DNA of 47,137 nucleotides, taken from positions 1-47,137 of the forward strand of contig JAFGNJ010000018.1 of assembly GCA_016927065.1 (NCBI GenBank), written 5' to 3'. The translations under genes were made by a program, and so were the position numbers. A model generated the notes under the pieces. The model had not been told where the DNA came from. It saw only the letters and a program-made list of their open reading frames with translations, and did not search any database. The stretch's first letter is position 1. Each line of letters starts with the position of its first letter. Positions 10,015 to 17,857 of this stretch are shown here, piece by piece. The DNA comes from Deltaproteobacteria bacterium (GTDB lineage: Bacteria > Desulfobacterota > B13-G15 > RBG-16-54-18).

Positions 10015-11415
10015 TCACACCTTTGCTTCGGTTTCTTCCTCATCCGCAACGGCATGTGAGATGACGTGCTGAACGGCCCTGGCTACGGAGGTTTCAGCCT
10101 TCTTGACTTCAGATCGAAGATACGCCAGGAGGAGTATTTCCTGGAGGTTGTATTTCCACGTTGGGCACGATCCCCGTGTGCCATCATAAAATCGAAAAGA
10201 AAGATAAGGACAGCCGCCCATGCAGATGGGAAGCATCTTGCAATCGAGGCACTCCTTCTTTTGAAATGGGTCCCAACCCAACCATTTTTCCAGCGTTAAC
10301 CGCATGGCTTCTGTCTGCCCATGAACCACGTCATCAACCGCAACGGCATCCTGTGTGCCAAAGTCATTCCAACACTTATAGACCTTCCCATCGGGCGAGA
10401 CCACCCATCCGGTGGCAGAATCGGCTATACAAAATCCGCTCCGCGGCCGGGGATATGAACCTGCGTTGAAACCTGCTTTAAACAGTTTCAACTCCAGCAG
10501 CACCTCGTTGCGGGCAAATTCATCCACTGCCAGGCACGATCCGGACACGTCTGCGCAAAACTCCGAATAGGGCATCACGTGGCCGTAATAGAGAGAAACT
10601 TTCCGGTATAAATCATCCCTAACGAAGACATCGATGAGTTCCGGAACAGAGGCAATGTTTGTCTTGTCGAGATTGACCCTTACGACCACCCTTATGAGGT
10701 CGTGGACCTGCTTGATATTTTCCACGATCTTCCGAAAGGTGCCCCCCCCGTTCTTAAAAGGACGGCGCACATCATGGACCTTCTCCGGTCCGTCAACGGT
10801 AACCTGCACCTTGTCAACGTGCAACGCTTTGAGTTCGGCTGCCAGGTCCCGAGTTAAGAGGTAGCCGTTTGATATCATCTTGGCGTGGTAAGGAATGTTG
10901 AGCCTATGGCAGAGCGAGAGGAATTTTTCAGACAAACGCCTCACCCTCCGTTGGGCCAGCAAGGGTTCTCCACCATACCAGGTTACATATAACGCCTTGA
11001 GGTTTTCTAACTTCCCCGCGACCCACGAGACCAACGCATCTTCCGTTTCGGGAAGCATATCAACTGTTTGACCTTGCTCGTAGCAGTACTGGCATTGGAA
11101 ATTGCAGCTGAGGGTCGGCGCAATGGTAAGCCCCAGGTGGGCACTTTCGAATCGTGCCCGGTGATTGAGGCGACGGAGGATCTCGATTTCATCCTCGTCG
11201 TCGCGGAGGAGAAAAGCGCTCTCTGTTAACACGTTCTGTAGCTCGGCGGGTAACTCGGCAAAGGCCCGGTCGCTATCAGGTGCAGAAAGGACGTGCTCGA
11301 CAAGCTCCATCTCTTCAGGCGAGAATCTCACCAAGGCAGCGGAGCGGCAGTTGAAGCCCAGGGTTGTGTCGCTGCGCTGGATAGGGATGAATAGGTTATA
11401 GCGAGACGCCTTCAC
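10015..11415 (-). CDS. Radical SAM/SPASM peptide or protein maturase
   Basis: 466-aa enzyme. The radical SAM cluster motif CNFQCQYC (Cys 104, 108, 111; CX3CX2C) is followed by a partial TIM barrel. A C-terminal SPASM domain has the 7-Cys pattern: FCIAD, GKVYKC, then CLDCKMLPICMGGC (CX2CX5CX3C) and a final SCPTW, binding two auxiliary 4Fe-4S clusters. The N-terminal 90 residues resemble the leader-binding region of RiPP maturases. Such enzymes make thioether, C-C or formylglycine-type modifications on a peptide or protein. GTG start at 11415, ribosome site GGAGGGG at 11425-11431. The gene just upstream encodes a Tat-signal, Cys-rich protein, the obvious substrate candidate. The precise family is not identified. 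Confidence 0.9.
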   Translation of the reverse strand: MKASRYNLFIPIQRSDTTLGFNCRSAALVRFSPEEMELVEHVLSAPDSDRAFAELPAELQNVLTESAFLLRDDEDEIEILRRLNHRARFESAHLGLTIAPTLSCNFQCQYCYEQGQTVDMLPETEDALVSWVAGKLENLKALYVTWYGGEPLLAQRRVRRLSEKFLSLCHRLNIPYHAKMISNGYLLTRDLAAELKALHVDKVQVTVDGPEKVHDVRRPFKNGGGTFRKIVENIKQVHDLIRVVVRVNLDKTNIASVPELIDVFVRDDLYRKVSLYYGHVMPYSEFCADVSGSCLAVDEFARNEVLLELKLFKAGFNAGSYPRPRSGFCIADSATGWVVSPDGKVYKCWNDFGTQDAVAVDDVVHGQTEAMRLTLEKWLGWDPFQKKECLDCKMLPICMGGCPYLSFRFYDGTRGSCPTWKYNLQEILLLAYLRSEVKKAETSVARAVQHVISHAVADEEETEAKV

Positions 11416-11435
11416 TACAAGGATCCCCTCCGATA

Positions 11436-11494
11436 AAAAATCCTCCGGACGGCTTTGACCGGTCTTGAGGAGACGGGTTCAAGTCGTCCGGAGG
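11436..11494 (-). terminator. Terminator/attenuator between Cys-rich protein and maturase
   Basis: CCTCCGGAC (11442-11450) pairs perfectly with GTCCGGAGG (11486-11494); imperfect pairing continues inward (GGCTTTGACC against GGTTCAAGTC). On the minus strand the stem is followed at once by a T6 run (AAAAAA at 11435-11440). This is a standard intrinsic terminator placed before the maturase, which would keep substrate mRNA above enzyme mRNA. Confidence 0.75.
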
Positions 11495-11545
11495 TGCCAT
11501 TACCGCCTCTACCGCAGTGTCTTCGCGTTTTGGAAGCCCTCGTGG

Positions 11546-12223
11546 TTACATATCGTACAACATCTGTTCAACCATGTTGAACAGCTCTCCCCTGTTTTCC
11601 GTCCCGTACAGATTAGAAAGATCCTCAAAATTGTTCCTCACGAAATTGTTGATTAAATTCGACAAGCCCATGTCATTCTCGGGTTTTGGGGTGTTTATAT
11701 AATTCCAACATTCATCAGGATCTGACTCCCTCCCCCAGCAATAATATGTCCCCGTGCAGGTATCGCTGTCTTCATCACCAGGACAATTAAGGGAATTGCA
11801 TGCTATACCTCCCTGTTCTACATCAACCATGGGGTCACCGCTCGGTGGCTCTTCGTGGCCGAGGTCATCAGGGCCCACTATTTGGTCCGGCCTCCACGGC
11901 TCGTTGGGTCTTATGGGTCGCATGACGTAACGATTCTCAAGCCGATCCCACTCCCTCACTAAGGCGTTTGAGAGATCTCTTTGCAGCTTGTTCTTTTGCG
12001 CTGGACTGAGTTGCTGAACCATTGGTTGCTGTTTCTGAACCTTCGGCTGCTTCTGAAGCACCTTCTGCTGCACCTGGGCAACCATATGTGCGAATAACGC
12101 TTTCGGTATCAAGAGGCCACCGGTCGCTATCAGCCCCATTTTCAAAAATTGACGGCGCTCCACACCATGCAGACTGCTGTCACCCGAGTTTTCGCCCTCT
12201 TTTTCTCGCTTCTTGCGTTCCAT
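11546..12223 (-). CDS. Tat-signal, Cys-rich exported protein; candidate radical SAM substrate
   Basis: 225 aa, not recognised as a known family. Residues about 22-28 read ERRQFLK, followed by a hydrophobic stretch and an ALFA end: a twin-arginine export signal. Next comes a Gln/Lys-rich linker (QKVLQKQPKVQKQQP), a basic/Pro segment, then a compact patch with five Cys (GGIACNSLNC, DTCTGTYYC, DPDEC) in an acidic setting, and an Asn-rich C-terminus. The only Cys residues are in that patch. Start ATG has AAGGAGGG 6 bp upstream. Upstream of and co-oriented with the SPASM maturase, with a terminator hairpin between. Inferred: a protein folded and modified in the cytoplasm, then Tat-exported. A Tat-exported iron-sulfur or redox protein is the alternative. 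Confidence 0.75.
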   Translation of the reverse strand: MERKKREKEGENSGDSSLHGVERRQFLKMGLIATGGLLIPKALFAHMVAQVQQKVLQKQPKVQKQQPMVQQLSPAQKNKLQRDLSNALVREWDRLENRYVMRPIRPNEPWRPDQIVGPDDLGHEEPPSGDPMVDVEQGGIACNSLNCPGDEDSDTCTGTYYCWGRESDPDECWNYINTPKPENDMGLSNLINNFVRNNFEDLSNLYGTENRGELFNMVEQMLYDM

Positions 12224-12630
12224 CGTTATCCCTCCTTAATACGGTTTATCTGTTTCCCTAATTATCCCTCTTTAGTAGAGTATGTACCGTTTCTCGCAAA
12301 AAGGTTCACGTTAATCCCCCTTTAATCTCAATGGTCGCTTGTCCTTCTTAATTTTCCATAGCATCTCCGTCAGCAGGAACGGTAGCAATAATCTCCTGGG
12401 CCGCTCCTACCACGGGTCTTTAGATCCCAACCCTTCAATTATAAAAACGCAGCGAACGGTAAGGTGAGCGTAGAATCTACCCCTATACCTGTAGGGTATT
12501 AGAATCTCTTGTAGATTCCTTCATGGCACTTAAGGACTCAACCTCACACTGCCTTCCAGAATTATGCTTTGGATTTTTAGATTTAGAAGTTTGATACTAT
12601 TTTGTAATCTAAATCAAGCGACAAAAAACG
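12224..12630 (-). other. 407-bp leader region with nested hairpins
   Basis: Between the M23 gene and the Cys-rich protein gene. No ORF of note. It contains a nested structure: outer arms GAATCTAC (12473-12480) and GTAGATTC (12511-12518) enclose CCCTA-N6-TAGGG (12481-12496). This could end the M23 transcript or be a structured leader; there is no U-run to decide. I could not identify a convincing promoter or a known riboswitch. Confidence 0.4.
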
Positions 12631-13530
12631 TTAATTCAAAATGTAATTTCGTGGATTTATGGGGACGTTGTTTAACCTCACTTCATAGTGCAAATGGGGG
12701 CCGGTGGCCCTGCCGGAGTTGCCCATAGCAGCGATCCGATCACCCCTCTTGACCCGTTGCCCCACCCTCACGTATGCCTTGGAGAGATGGGCATAGCGGG
12801 TTAGGAGGCCGTACCCATGGTTGATTTCCACCGTTAATCCAAAGCCGAAATTATTGGAACAACGGGAAACTATTCCATCGGCAGACGCGACAATAGGGGT
12901 CCCTAATCTGTTGGCGATATCAAGCCCTTCATGGAACTGCCGTAATCCGGTAAAGGGGTCAATACGATATCCAAAGCCCGAGGTCAACCAGCCTCTTACC
13001 GGCCAAATAGCAGGGGTACAGGCCAATTCTCTCTTTTTGCCCTCTAAGAAGGAGTGCAGTTCTTGAAAGCTCTTTTCCCTAAATTCCGCTTCTGTACAGA
13101 GACGGTCCAACTCTGCCCTCAGCTTCTGGAGATCTGTTTCTGGTTCCTGCCATGATTCACGCGGGGTAACTCCACCTACGCCAAGAAAGGACTCAGTTTC
13201 TGACGCATTCTCGAGATTGGCGATAATACGTAACTTGACATCGAACTCCTTCAACCGCTGAATATGCTGCTGAAATTCTTCTACTTTTTTATTTAAAGCT
13301 GCGATGTAGGTTGTTTGCTCCTTGCTCTCCTTTGCTATATTGATAAGGCGCAAACTTTTGGAAATGTAACTCGTTGTAATAAAGGGAAAAGAAATGATGA
13401 TGGCAATTACCACCGGAAAGAGGATTTTGGTGATTCGTTCGGGGAGTTTAATCTTAATAGGTGTACTTGGTCCGCCACGGAAGATCCATATGGTGTACGC
13501 CCCCTCTTTCTTCTTGGCCTTCATAGCCAA
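12631..13530 (-). CDS. Membrane-anchored M23 (LytM) peptidase
   Basis: 299 aa. One N-terminal membrane helix (about 33-52) follows a basic cytoplasmic segment; then a coiled-coil region (about 60-165, including a SKEQTTYIAALNKKVEEF stretch), then a LytM domain. Zinc ligands are visible: HEGLD (H and D of HxxxD) and HLHYE (HxH). The order matches periplasmic cell-wall endopeptidases or EnvC-like activators that cut or regulate cutting of peptidoglycan cross-links. Since both zinc motifs are intact it is probably an active enzyme. Upstream of the maturase cassette and secA on the same strand. Confidence 0.92.
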   Translation of the reverse strand: MAMKAKKKEGAYTIWIFRGGPSTPIKIKLPERITKILFPVVIAIIISFPFITTSYISKSLRLINIAKESKEQTTYIAALNKKVEEFQQHIQRLKEFDVKLRIIANLENASETESFLGVGGVTPRESWQEPETDLQKLRAELDRLCTEAEFREKSFQELHSFLEGKKRELACTPAIWPVRGWLTSGFGYRIDPFTGLRQFHEGLDIANRLGTPIVASADGIVSRCSNNFGFGLTVEINHGYGLLTRYAHLSKAYVRVGQRVKRGDRIAAMGNSGRATGPHLHYEVRLNNVPINPRNYILN

Positions 13531-13965
13531 TCCTCCCTCCTAAAAGGTTGACGTTTTGCCTAAACTTTTTTCCTCCAACAAAAGAGTCTTATACTAAACA
13601 ATGTAAAATTTGTCAACCCCTCTTTTTAATAATTACTAACAGTTATCTACATTAGGATCTTATAATAGCTTCTGAAAATATACAAGCTTAGCTAGCAAAG
13701 GATCACACGGAAACATTATCTTGTGGTCAATTATTAGTTTTATGCAGATTTTTTGCAAATATAGGCTTAAATTGTCTATAATTGTACTTAAAATACGTTA
13801 AAAGCTATTATTCGCCTTAAATAACTCCGAACAGCTTTATCCGTTCTGGTTAGTGACGAACGTATTATTGATCGTATTGAACATGCATTAAATTTCATAT
13901 ATTTGGGCTACTTAGATGTTATGATACACTAATAAGTTAACATAATGGATTTACGGGAGGCCGGA
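13531..13965. other. Divergent AT-rich intergenic region
   Basis: 435 bp between the M23 peptidase (leftward) and the URO-D family gene (rightward). Strongly AT-rich. It contains one good sigma70-type promoter (13753-13782) pointing right. Nothing coding or structured was seen elsewhere. Confidence 0.5.
13753..13782 (+). promoter_or_regulatory. Candidate sigma70 promoter for URO-D family gene
   Basis: TTGCAA (13753-13758), 18-bp spacer, consensus TATAAT (13777-13782). It would give a leader of about 175 nt before the start codon. Confidence 0.45.
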
Positions 13966-15264
13966 ATGGACAAAACGCTAGAAAGGCTCGAACGTTGGTG
14001 CTCAGCGCCAGGTATAACCTTTGAAAATCCGGAAGCTGAGGAGGCCTTCAAGAGCAGAACGAAGAGGATGGCAGACGCTGTCCTCCTCAAGACGCCGGAC
14101 AGGGTTCCCATTACCCCCACTTTCGGCATGTTCCCCGCCCTTGACAACGGGTTTACCTGTGAAGAGGTCTTTTTCGATCGTAACAAGGCCTATACCGCCT
14201 GGATGAAAACCCTCCTTGATTTCAAACCTGATGTTTATCGGCTTAACATAAGACCCGGATCTGTTTGGGAAATAATAGATTACAAACAGATTTCTTTGCC
14301 AGGCCGCGGCATCTCCCCATACAGTATGTTTCAATTTAACGAAGAGGAATATGCGAAGGGAGACGAGTTCTATGACGCATTCCTTGAGGATCCGTCTGAT
14401 TTTATGATGAGGGTCTACCTGCCTCGAGTATGCGGTGCCCTGAGACCTCTCGGCAATCTCCCGCCCATGCGTGAGACGTTTTCCTATTATCTTGGTTTGC
14501 CCGGCATGCTTATGGCATTCGGTGATCCCGACGTGGCCGGTGCATTCGAAACATTGGGGCGGGCAGGGGCTGAAGCCCGGGATTGGGCTTCATTTGCCCG
14601 CGAAAAGACCCTGGAAATGCACGCCTTAGGTTTCCCCACGGATGCTGGAGCGGGCTCAGCGGCGCCCTTCGACGCCATCGGAGACTTTATCCGAGGAACG
14701 AGAGGCGTCATGTTGGACATGTTTCAGAGGCCGGAAAAGCTCATCGCGGCCATGGAAAAGCTTGTACCCATCTGCATTGCAATGGGACTTCGAGCTAAAA
14801 AGGGGGTAAATCCCTTCGTCACGATGCCTCTTCACAAAGGTCCCGAGGGGTTCATGTCACTTGAACAGTATAAAACATTTTACTGGCCTACGTTTCGGAA
14901 AGTTATGGTGGGGCTTATTGATGAAGGGCTGATTCCCATGCCTTTTTTTGAAGGAGACTATACATCGCGTCTCGAGGTTATCAAAGATATTCCCAGAGGA
15001 AAGGCGTTATATAAGTTTGAAAAAGTAGACATTCATAAGGCAAAGGAAATACTGGGAGACACCGTCTGCTTCAGAGGTAATGTGCCAATCACGCTACTCT
15101 GCACTGGTACACCTGAGCAGGTTAAAGCATACGTTAAAGAGCTCATTGATGTTTTCGGCAGAGATGGAGGTTTGTGGGTTGATTCTGACGCTATCTTTGA
15201 TAAGGCAAAACACGAAAATGTGAGGGCAATGGTAGAGTTTACGAAAGAATACGGATCCACGTAA
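13966..15264 (+). CDS. Uroporphyrinogen decarboxylase (URO-D) superfamily protein
   Basis: 432 aa with the URO-D/MtaA TIM-barrel character: PDRVPITPTFG near the N-terminus, LGLPGMLMAFGDP in the middle, and late in the barrel FRGNVPITLLCTGTPEQVKAYVKELID, resembling the GNI-P...L..GTPE pattern of the family. In anaerobes without local haem genes such proteins are usually corrinoid-dependent methyltransferase components rather than true HemE. No corrinoid protein lies beside it. ATG 13966 is preferred over ATG 13945 because GGGAGG sits 5 bp upstream. Substrate unknown. Confidence 0.85.
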   Translation: MDKTLERLERWCSAPGITFENPEAEEAFKSRTKRMADAVLLKTPDRVPITPTFGMFPALDNGFTCEEVFFDRNKAYTAWMKTLLDFKPDVYRLNIRPGSVWEIIDYKQISLPGRGISPYSMFQFNEEEYAKGDEFYDAFLEDPSDFMMRVYLPRVCGALRPLGNLPPMRETFSYYLGLPGMLMAFGDPDVAGAFETLGRAGAEARDWASFAREKTLEMHALGFPTDAGAGSAAPFDAIGDFIRGTRGVMLDMFQRPEKLIAAMEKLVPICIAMGLRAKKGVNPFVTMPLHKGPEGFMSLEQYKTFYWPTFRKVMVGLIDEGLIPMPFFEGDYTSRLEVIKDIPRGKALYKFEKVDIHKAKEILGDTVCFRGNVPITLLCTGTPEQVKAYVKELIDVFGRDGGLWVDSDAIFDKAKHENVRAMVEFTKEYGST

Positions 15265-15302
15265 TAGACAGGGAGTATATAACGTAATACACGCCTTATA
15301 TT

Positions 15303-16715
15303 TCAGGTATTGCCCAGGGCCGTGAATATCCGCTGCGGCAGGCCTTCGAAATGGCCGCTGCTCATTACCACGATGACATCACCGGGTAATGCCTTTTCCA
15401 CGCAGTGGGAGACGATCGACGCCGGGTCTTCCAGGTAGGTGGCGACAGCATTCCCCTTCGCGCGCCTGATCTCCTGAGCAACTCTGGTGGGGTCTAATGC
15501 CTCGCCGTGGGATGGGGGGGAAAAGGGTTTTCCTAGCACCACCTGGTCGGCCTCTTCCAGGGCCGTGGTGAGTTCCTCCTGAAAGACCCTTCTGCGCATG
15601 GTTTGACTGCGGGGCTCGAAGATGGCCCACAAGCGCCCTTCGGGGAAACGCGCCCTCGCTGCCCGCAGGGTTTCTCTGACGGCAGTGGGGTGGTGGGCAA
15701 AGTCATCGATCACCGTGATCCCCCGTGTCTTCCCGATTACCTCCATCCTGCGCCTGACACCTTGGAAGGTCCTCAACCCCTCGCTGATCTGGTCAAAGGA
15801 AAGCCCAATGAGGCTGGCAGCGATTACTGCACCCACCGTATTTTTTACGTTATGATCGCCCCACAGGGGGATCTCAAACTCACCCAGCGCCTCCCCATCC
15901 CGCAGTAGTTGAAAGACCGTCCCCTGGGGGATTACGTGTACCCCCTGAGGGGACCATCGACCCTTCCGCCCGAAGGTCTCCACGTGGCATTGGGCCACAG
16001 GGGTCACCTCCCTGACAATCTGGTCATCGGTATTTGTAATGAGGATTCCTTCTTTCGGGATGATGGCGAGGAGTCGGCCAAAGGCGTTCTTTACCGCCTC
16101 CAAATCTCGATAAACATCGGCATGGTCGTATTCGATGCTCGTGAGGATCACGACCTGTGGTCGGTAATGGAGGAACTTGGGACCTTTATCAAAGAAGGCG
16201 CTGTCATACTCATCCCCCTCCAGAACGATCCACTCTCCCCTGCCAGAACCATAACCCTGACCGAAGTTCAATGGGATCCCGCCGACCAGAAATGCTGGTT
16301 CCATCCTCCCGGCAGAGAGGAGCCAAGCGAGCAGGGCAGTGGTGGTGGTCTTGCCGTGGGTGCCGGCTACTACTGCTGAGCGTTTTTCTTTAAGGAGGAC
16401 TTCCTCAATCAAACCGGGCAGGGAAAGATAGGGGATCCCCTGCTCCAGGACGGCCTCCACTTCGGGATTCCCCCTGGATACGGCGTTGCCGATCACCACC
16501 ATGTCGGGAGGTGGTGAGAGGTGGGCGGCATCGTACCCCTGATCGACGATGACCTTCCCCTCCCGCAATAATTGATCCGAAGGGGGATGGAGGGCAGCGT
16601 CCGAGCCCCTTACCTGATACCCAATTTCCTTGAGCAGGAGGGCGGCCTGGGCCATGGCGATCCCGCCGATGCCGATGAAGTAGCAGTGCGCGCCTTTTTT
16701 CAGCATGTGGGTCAC
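15303..16715 (-). CDS. mpl: UDP-MurNAc:tripeptide ligase Mpl
   Basis: 470-aa Mur-ligase family enzyme that reattaches recovered L-Ala-D-Glu-meso-DAP to UDP-MurNAc in peptidoglycan recycling. N-terminal dinucleotide-like fold GIGGIAMA (15-22), ATP loop GTHGKTTTT (118-126), and the Mpl-type EGDEYDSAFFDK with FLHYRP, which separates Mpl from MurC. VIDDFAHHPTAV is the conserved central motif. ATG 16706 is an alternative start. Last gene of the recycling set, with ldcA, amgK-like and murU-like genes upstream, which strongly supports the assignment. Confidence 0.92.
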   Translation of the reverse strand: MTHMLKKGAHCYFIGIGGIAMAQAALLLKEIGYQVRGSDAALHPPSDQLLREGKVIVDQGYDAAHLSPPPDMVVIGNAVSRGNPEVEAVLEQGIPYLSLPGLIEEVLLKEKRSAVVAGTHGKTTTTALLAWLLSAGRMEPAFLVGGIPLNFGQGYGSGRGEWIVLEGDEYDSAFFDKGPKFLHYRPQVVILTSIEYDHADVYRDLEAVKNAFGRLLAIIPKEGILITNTDDQIVREVTPVAQCHVETFGRKGRWSPQGVHVIPQGTVFQLLRDGEALGEFEIPLWGDHNVKNTVGAVIAASLIGLSFDQISEGLRTFQGVRRRMEVIGKTRGITVIDDFAHHPTAVRETLRAARARFPEGRLWAIFEPRSQTMRRRVFQEELTTALEEADQVVLGKPFSPPSHGEALDPTRVAQEIRRAKGNAVATYLEDPASIVSHCVEKALPGDVIVVMSSGHFEGLPQRIFTALGNT

Positions 16716-16724
16716 AAATCATTA

Positions 16725-16754
16725 TTCAAAGAAATAGATTTTTATTTCTTTGAA
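16725..16754 (-). terminator. AT-rich hairpin upstream of mpl
   Basis: Perfect 12-bp inverted repeat TTCAAAGAAATA (16725-16736) / TATTTCTTTGAA (16743-16754), loop of 6. Lies between the stop of the 57-aa gene and the mpl start. AT-rich, so a weak terminator or regulator binding site are both possible. Confidence 0.5.
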
Positions 16755-16764
16755 ATGCTTTAAC

Positions 16765-16938
16765 TTATTTTTTAAATATAAGGGCACTTAAAGCAAAAGC
16801 GGCAAATCCTGCGCCTAAGCCTATGAATAAGCCGGCTGTAAGGTTGTTATAAATAAAACCAAAGCCCATTCCAATAAACAAACCTGCAGGGATAAGTAAT
16901 CCCCCCATGTCCTTGTCCTTCTTTTTCTTATCAGCCAT
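16765..16938 (-). CDS. 57-aa two-helix membrane protein in the recycling operon
   Basis: Small gene. It starts MADKKKKDKDMGG, then two Gly-rich hydrophobic helices (LLIPAGLFIGMGFGFI and AGLFIGLGAGFAAFALSALI) split by YNNLT, ending in FKK. A strong AGGAGG ribosome site (16945-16950) precedes ATG 16938, and the start overlaps the ldcA stop by 8 bp (ATGGCTGA), which is strong evidence of a real, translationally coupled gene. The internal repeat GLFIG(M/L)G(F/A)G suggests two similar helices that could oligomerise. Function unknown; context suggests a membrane partner of peptidoglycan recycling. Confidence 0.8.
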   Translation of the reverse strand: MADKKKKDKDMGGLLIPAGLFIGMGFGFIYNNLTAGLFIGLGAGFAAFALSALIFKK

Positions 16939-17857
16939 TTTTTACCTCCTTGTGAAAGGTTACTGTACCCTCGTGTATCCTGATTGGCACTCCGAGGGGG
17001 ATAGTGAGGTTGTGAGGTCCGTGGCCTGAGGGGAAGTTAAAAAGTATTGGCCCTTCAACCTCCTTCAATACATCGTGTATCACCTCGTGCAGAAGGCCCT
17101 GCTCCGTATCGCACCCGGGCATCTGGCCGAAGATGACCCCTTTAATCCCCGTCAATTTCCCCGCGCTCTTCAGATGGGTGAGCATCCGATCGATCTTATA
17201 GGGAGGCTCATTTACATCCTCCACGAAGAGGATCTTTTGCCCCAGGTCCGGCTCATAGGGGGTAGCCACCGTCGTCACCAGGGAGGAGAGGCACCCCCCG
17301 ATGATCTCACCCTCGGCATCCCCCTCCTTGAGGACCGAGCAGGTGATTTGAGCAATCGGAACAGGAGAGGTGAGGACCATCTTAAGTGCCTGGGCCATCT
17401 CTGCATTCCCCTCCACAAACTGTTGGCTGGCCACATTGGGGCCGTGAAAGGGTATGAGATGGCACTGGTGCAGCAGGTAGATGAGCAGGACCGTAATATC
17501 GCTGCATCCCACCAGGGGTTTGGGATGGGTCCTGATGAGATCTGGGTCCAAATAGGGTATGATCCGCTGGCAGCCGTAGCCGCCCCGCGCGCACAGGATG
17601 GCCTTGACCTCGTGATCGAGAAACATCGCCGTCAGCTCCTCGGCTCGCTCCTGATCCTCGCCCGCCAGGTAGAGATGTTTTCGTTTCAGGAGTGAGGGAG
17701 CATAGATAACCTCAAATCCCATTGCCCTCAACCGCTCGGCGCCCTGCTCAAGGTATCCCTTATTCGCCGTTGGGATGTGACTGGCTGGCGCTACGATTGC
17801 GACGCAATCGCCAGGTGAGAGGAGGGGGGGCATTATCGGCAGGCGGTTTTGTTTCAT
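16931..17857 (-). CDS. ldcA: LD-carboxypeptidase (S66 family)
   Basis: 308 aa. It removes the terminal D-Ala from murein tetrapeptides so that tripeptide can be reused by Mpl. The catalytic Ser is in GCSDIT, the Glu in EDVNEPPYKIDRML and the His in PSGHGPHN, matching the Ser-Glu-His arrangement of S66 enzymes; CARGGYGCQRIIPYLD is also typical. Its start overlaps the amgK-like stop by 4 bp and its end overlaps the 57-aa gene by 8 bp. No signal peptide, fitting a cytoplasmic role. Confidence 0.94.
   Translation of the reverse strand: MKQNRLPIMPPLLSPGDCVAIVAPASHIPTANKGYLEQGAERLRAMGFEVIYAPSLLKRKHLYLAGEDQERAEELTAMFLDHEVKAILCARGGYGCQRIIPYLDPDLIRTHPKPLVGCSDITVLLIYLLHQCHLIPFHGPNVASQQFVEGNAEMAQALKMVLTSPVPIAQITCSVLKEGDAEGEIIGGCLSSLVTTVATPYEPDLGQKILFVEDVNEPPYKIDRMLTHLKSAGKLTGIKGVIFGQMPGCDTEQGLLHEVIHDVLKEVEGPILFNFPSGHGPHNLTIPLGVPIRIHEGTVTFHKEVKNG

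Noticed and set aside
11442-11494. tRNA-like fold: 7-bp acceptor-like stem, GTTCAAG loop with 5-bp stem and trailing GCCA
   Set aside because: Only 53 nt between the stem ends, no D-arm and overlapping stems; the T6 run on the minus strand fits a terminator far better.
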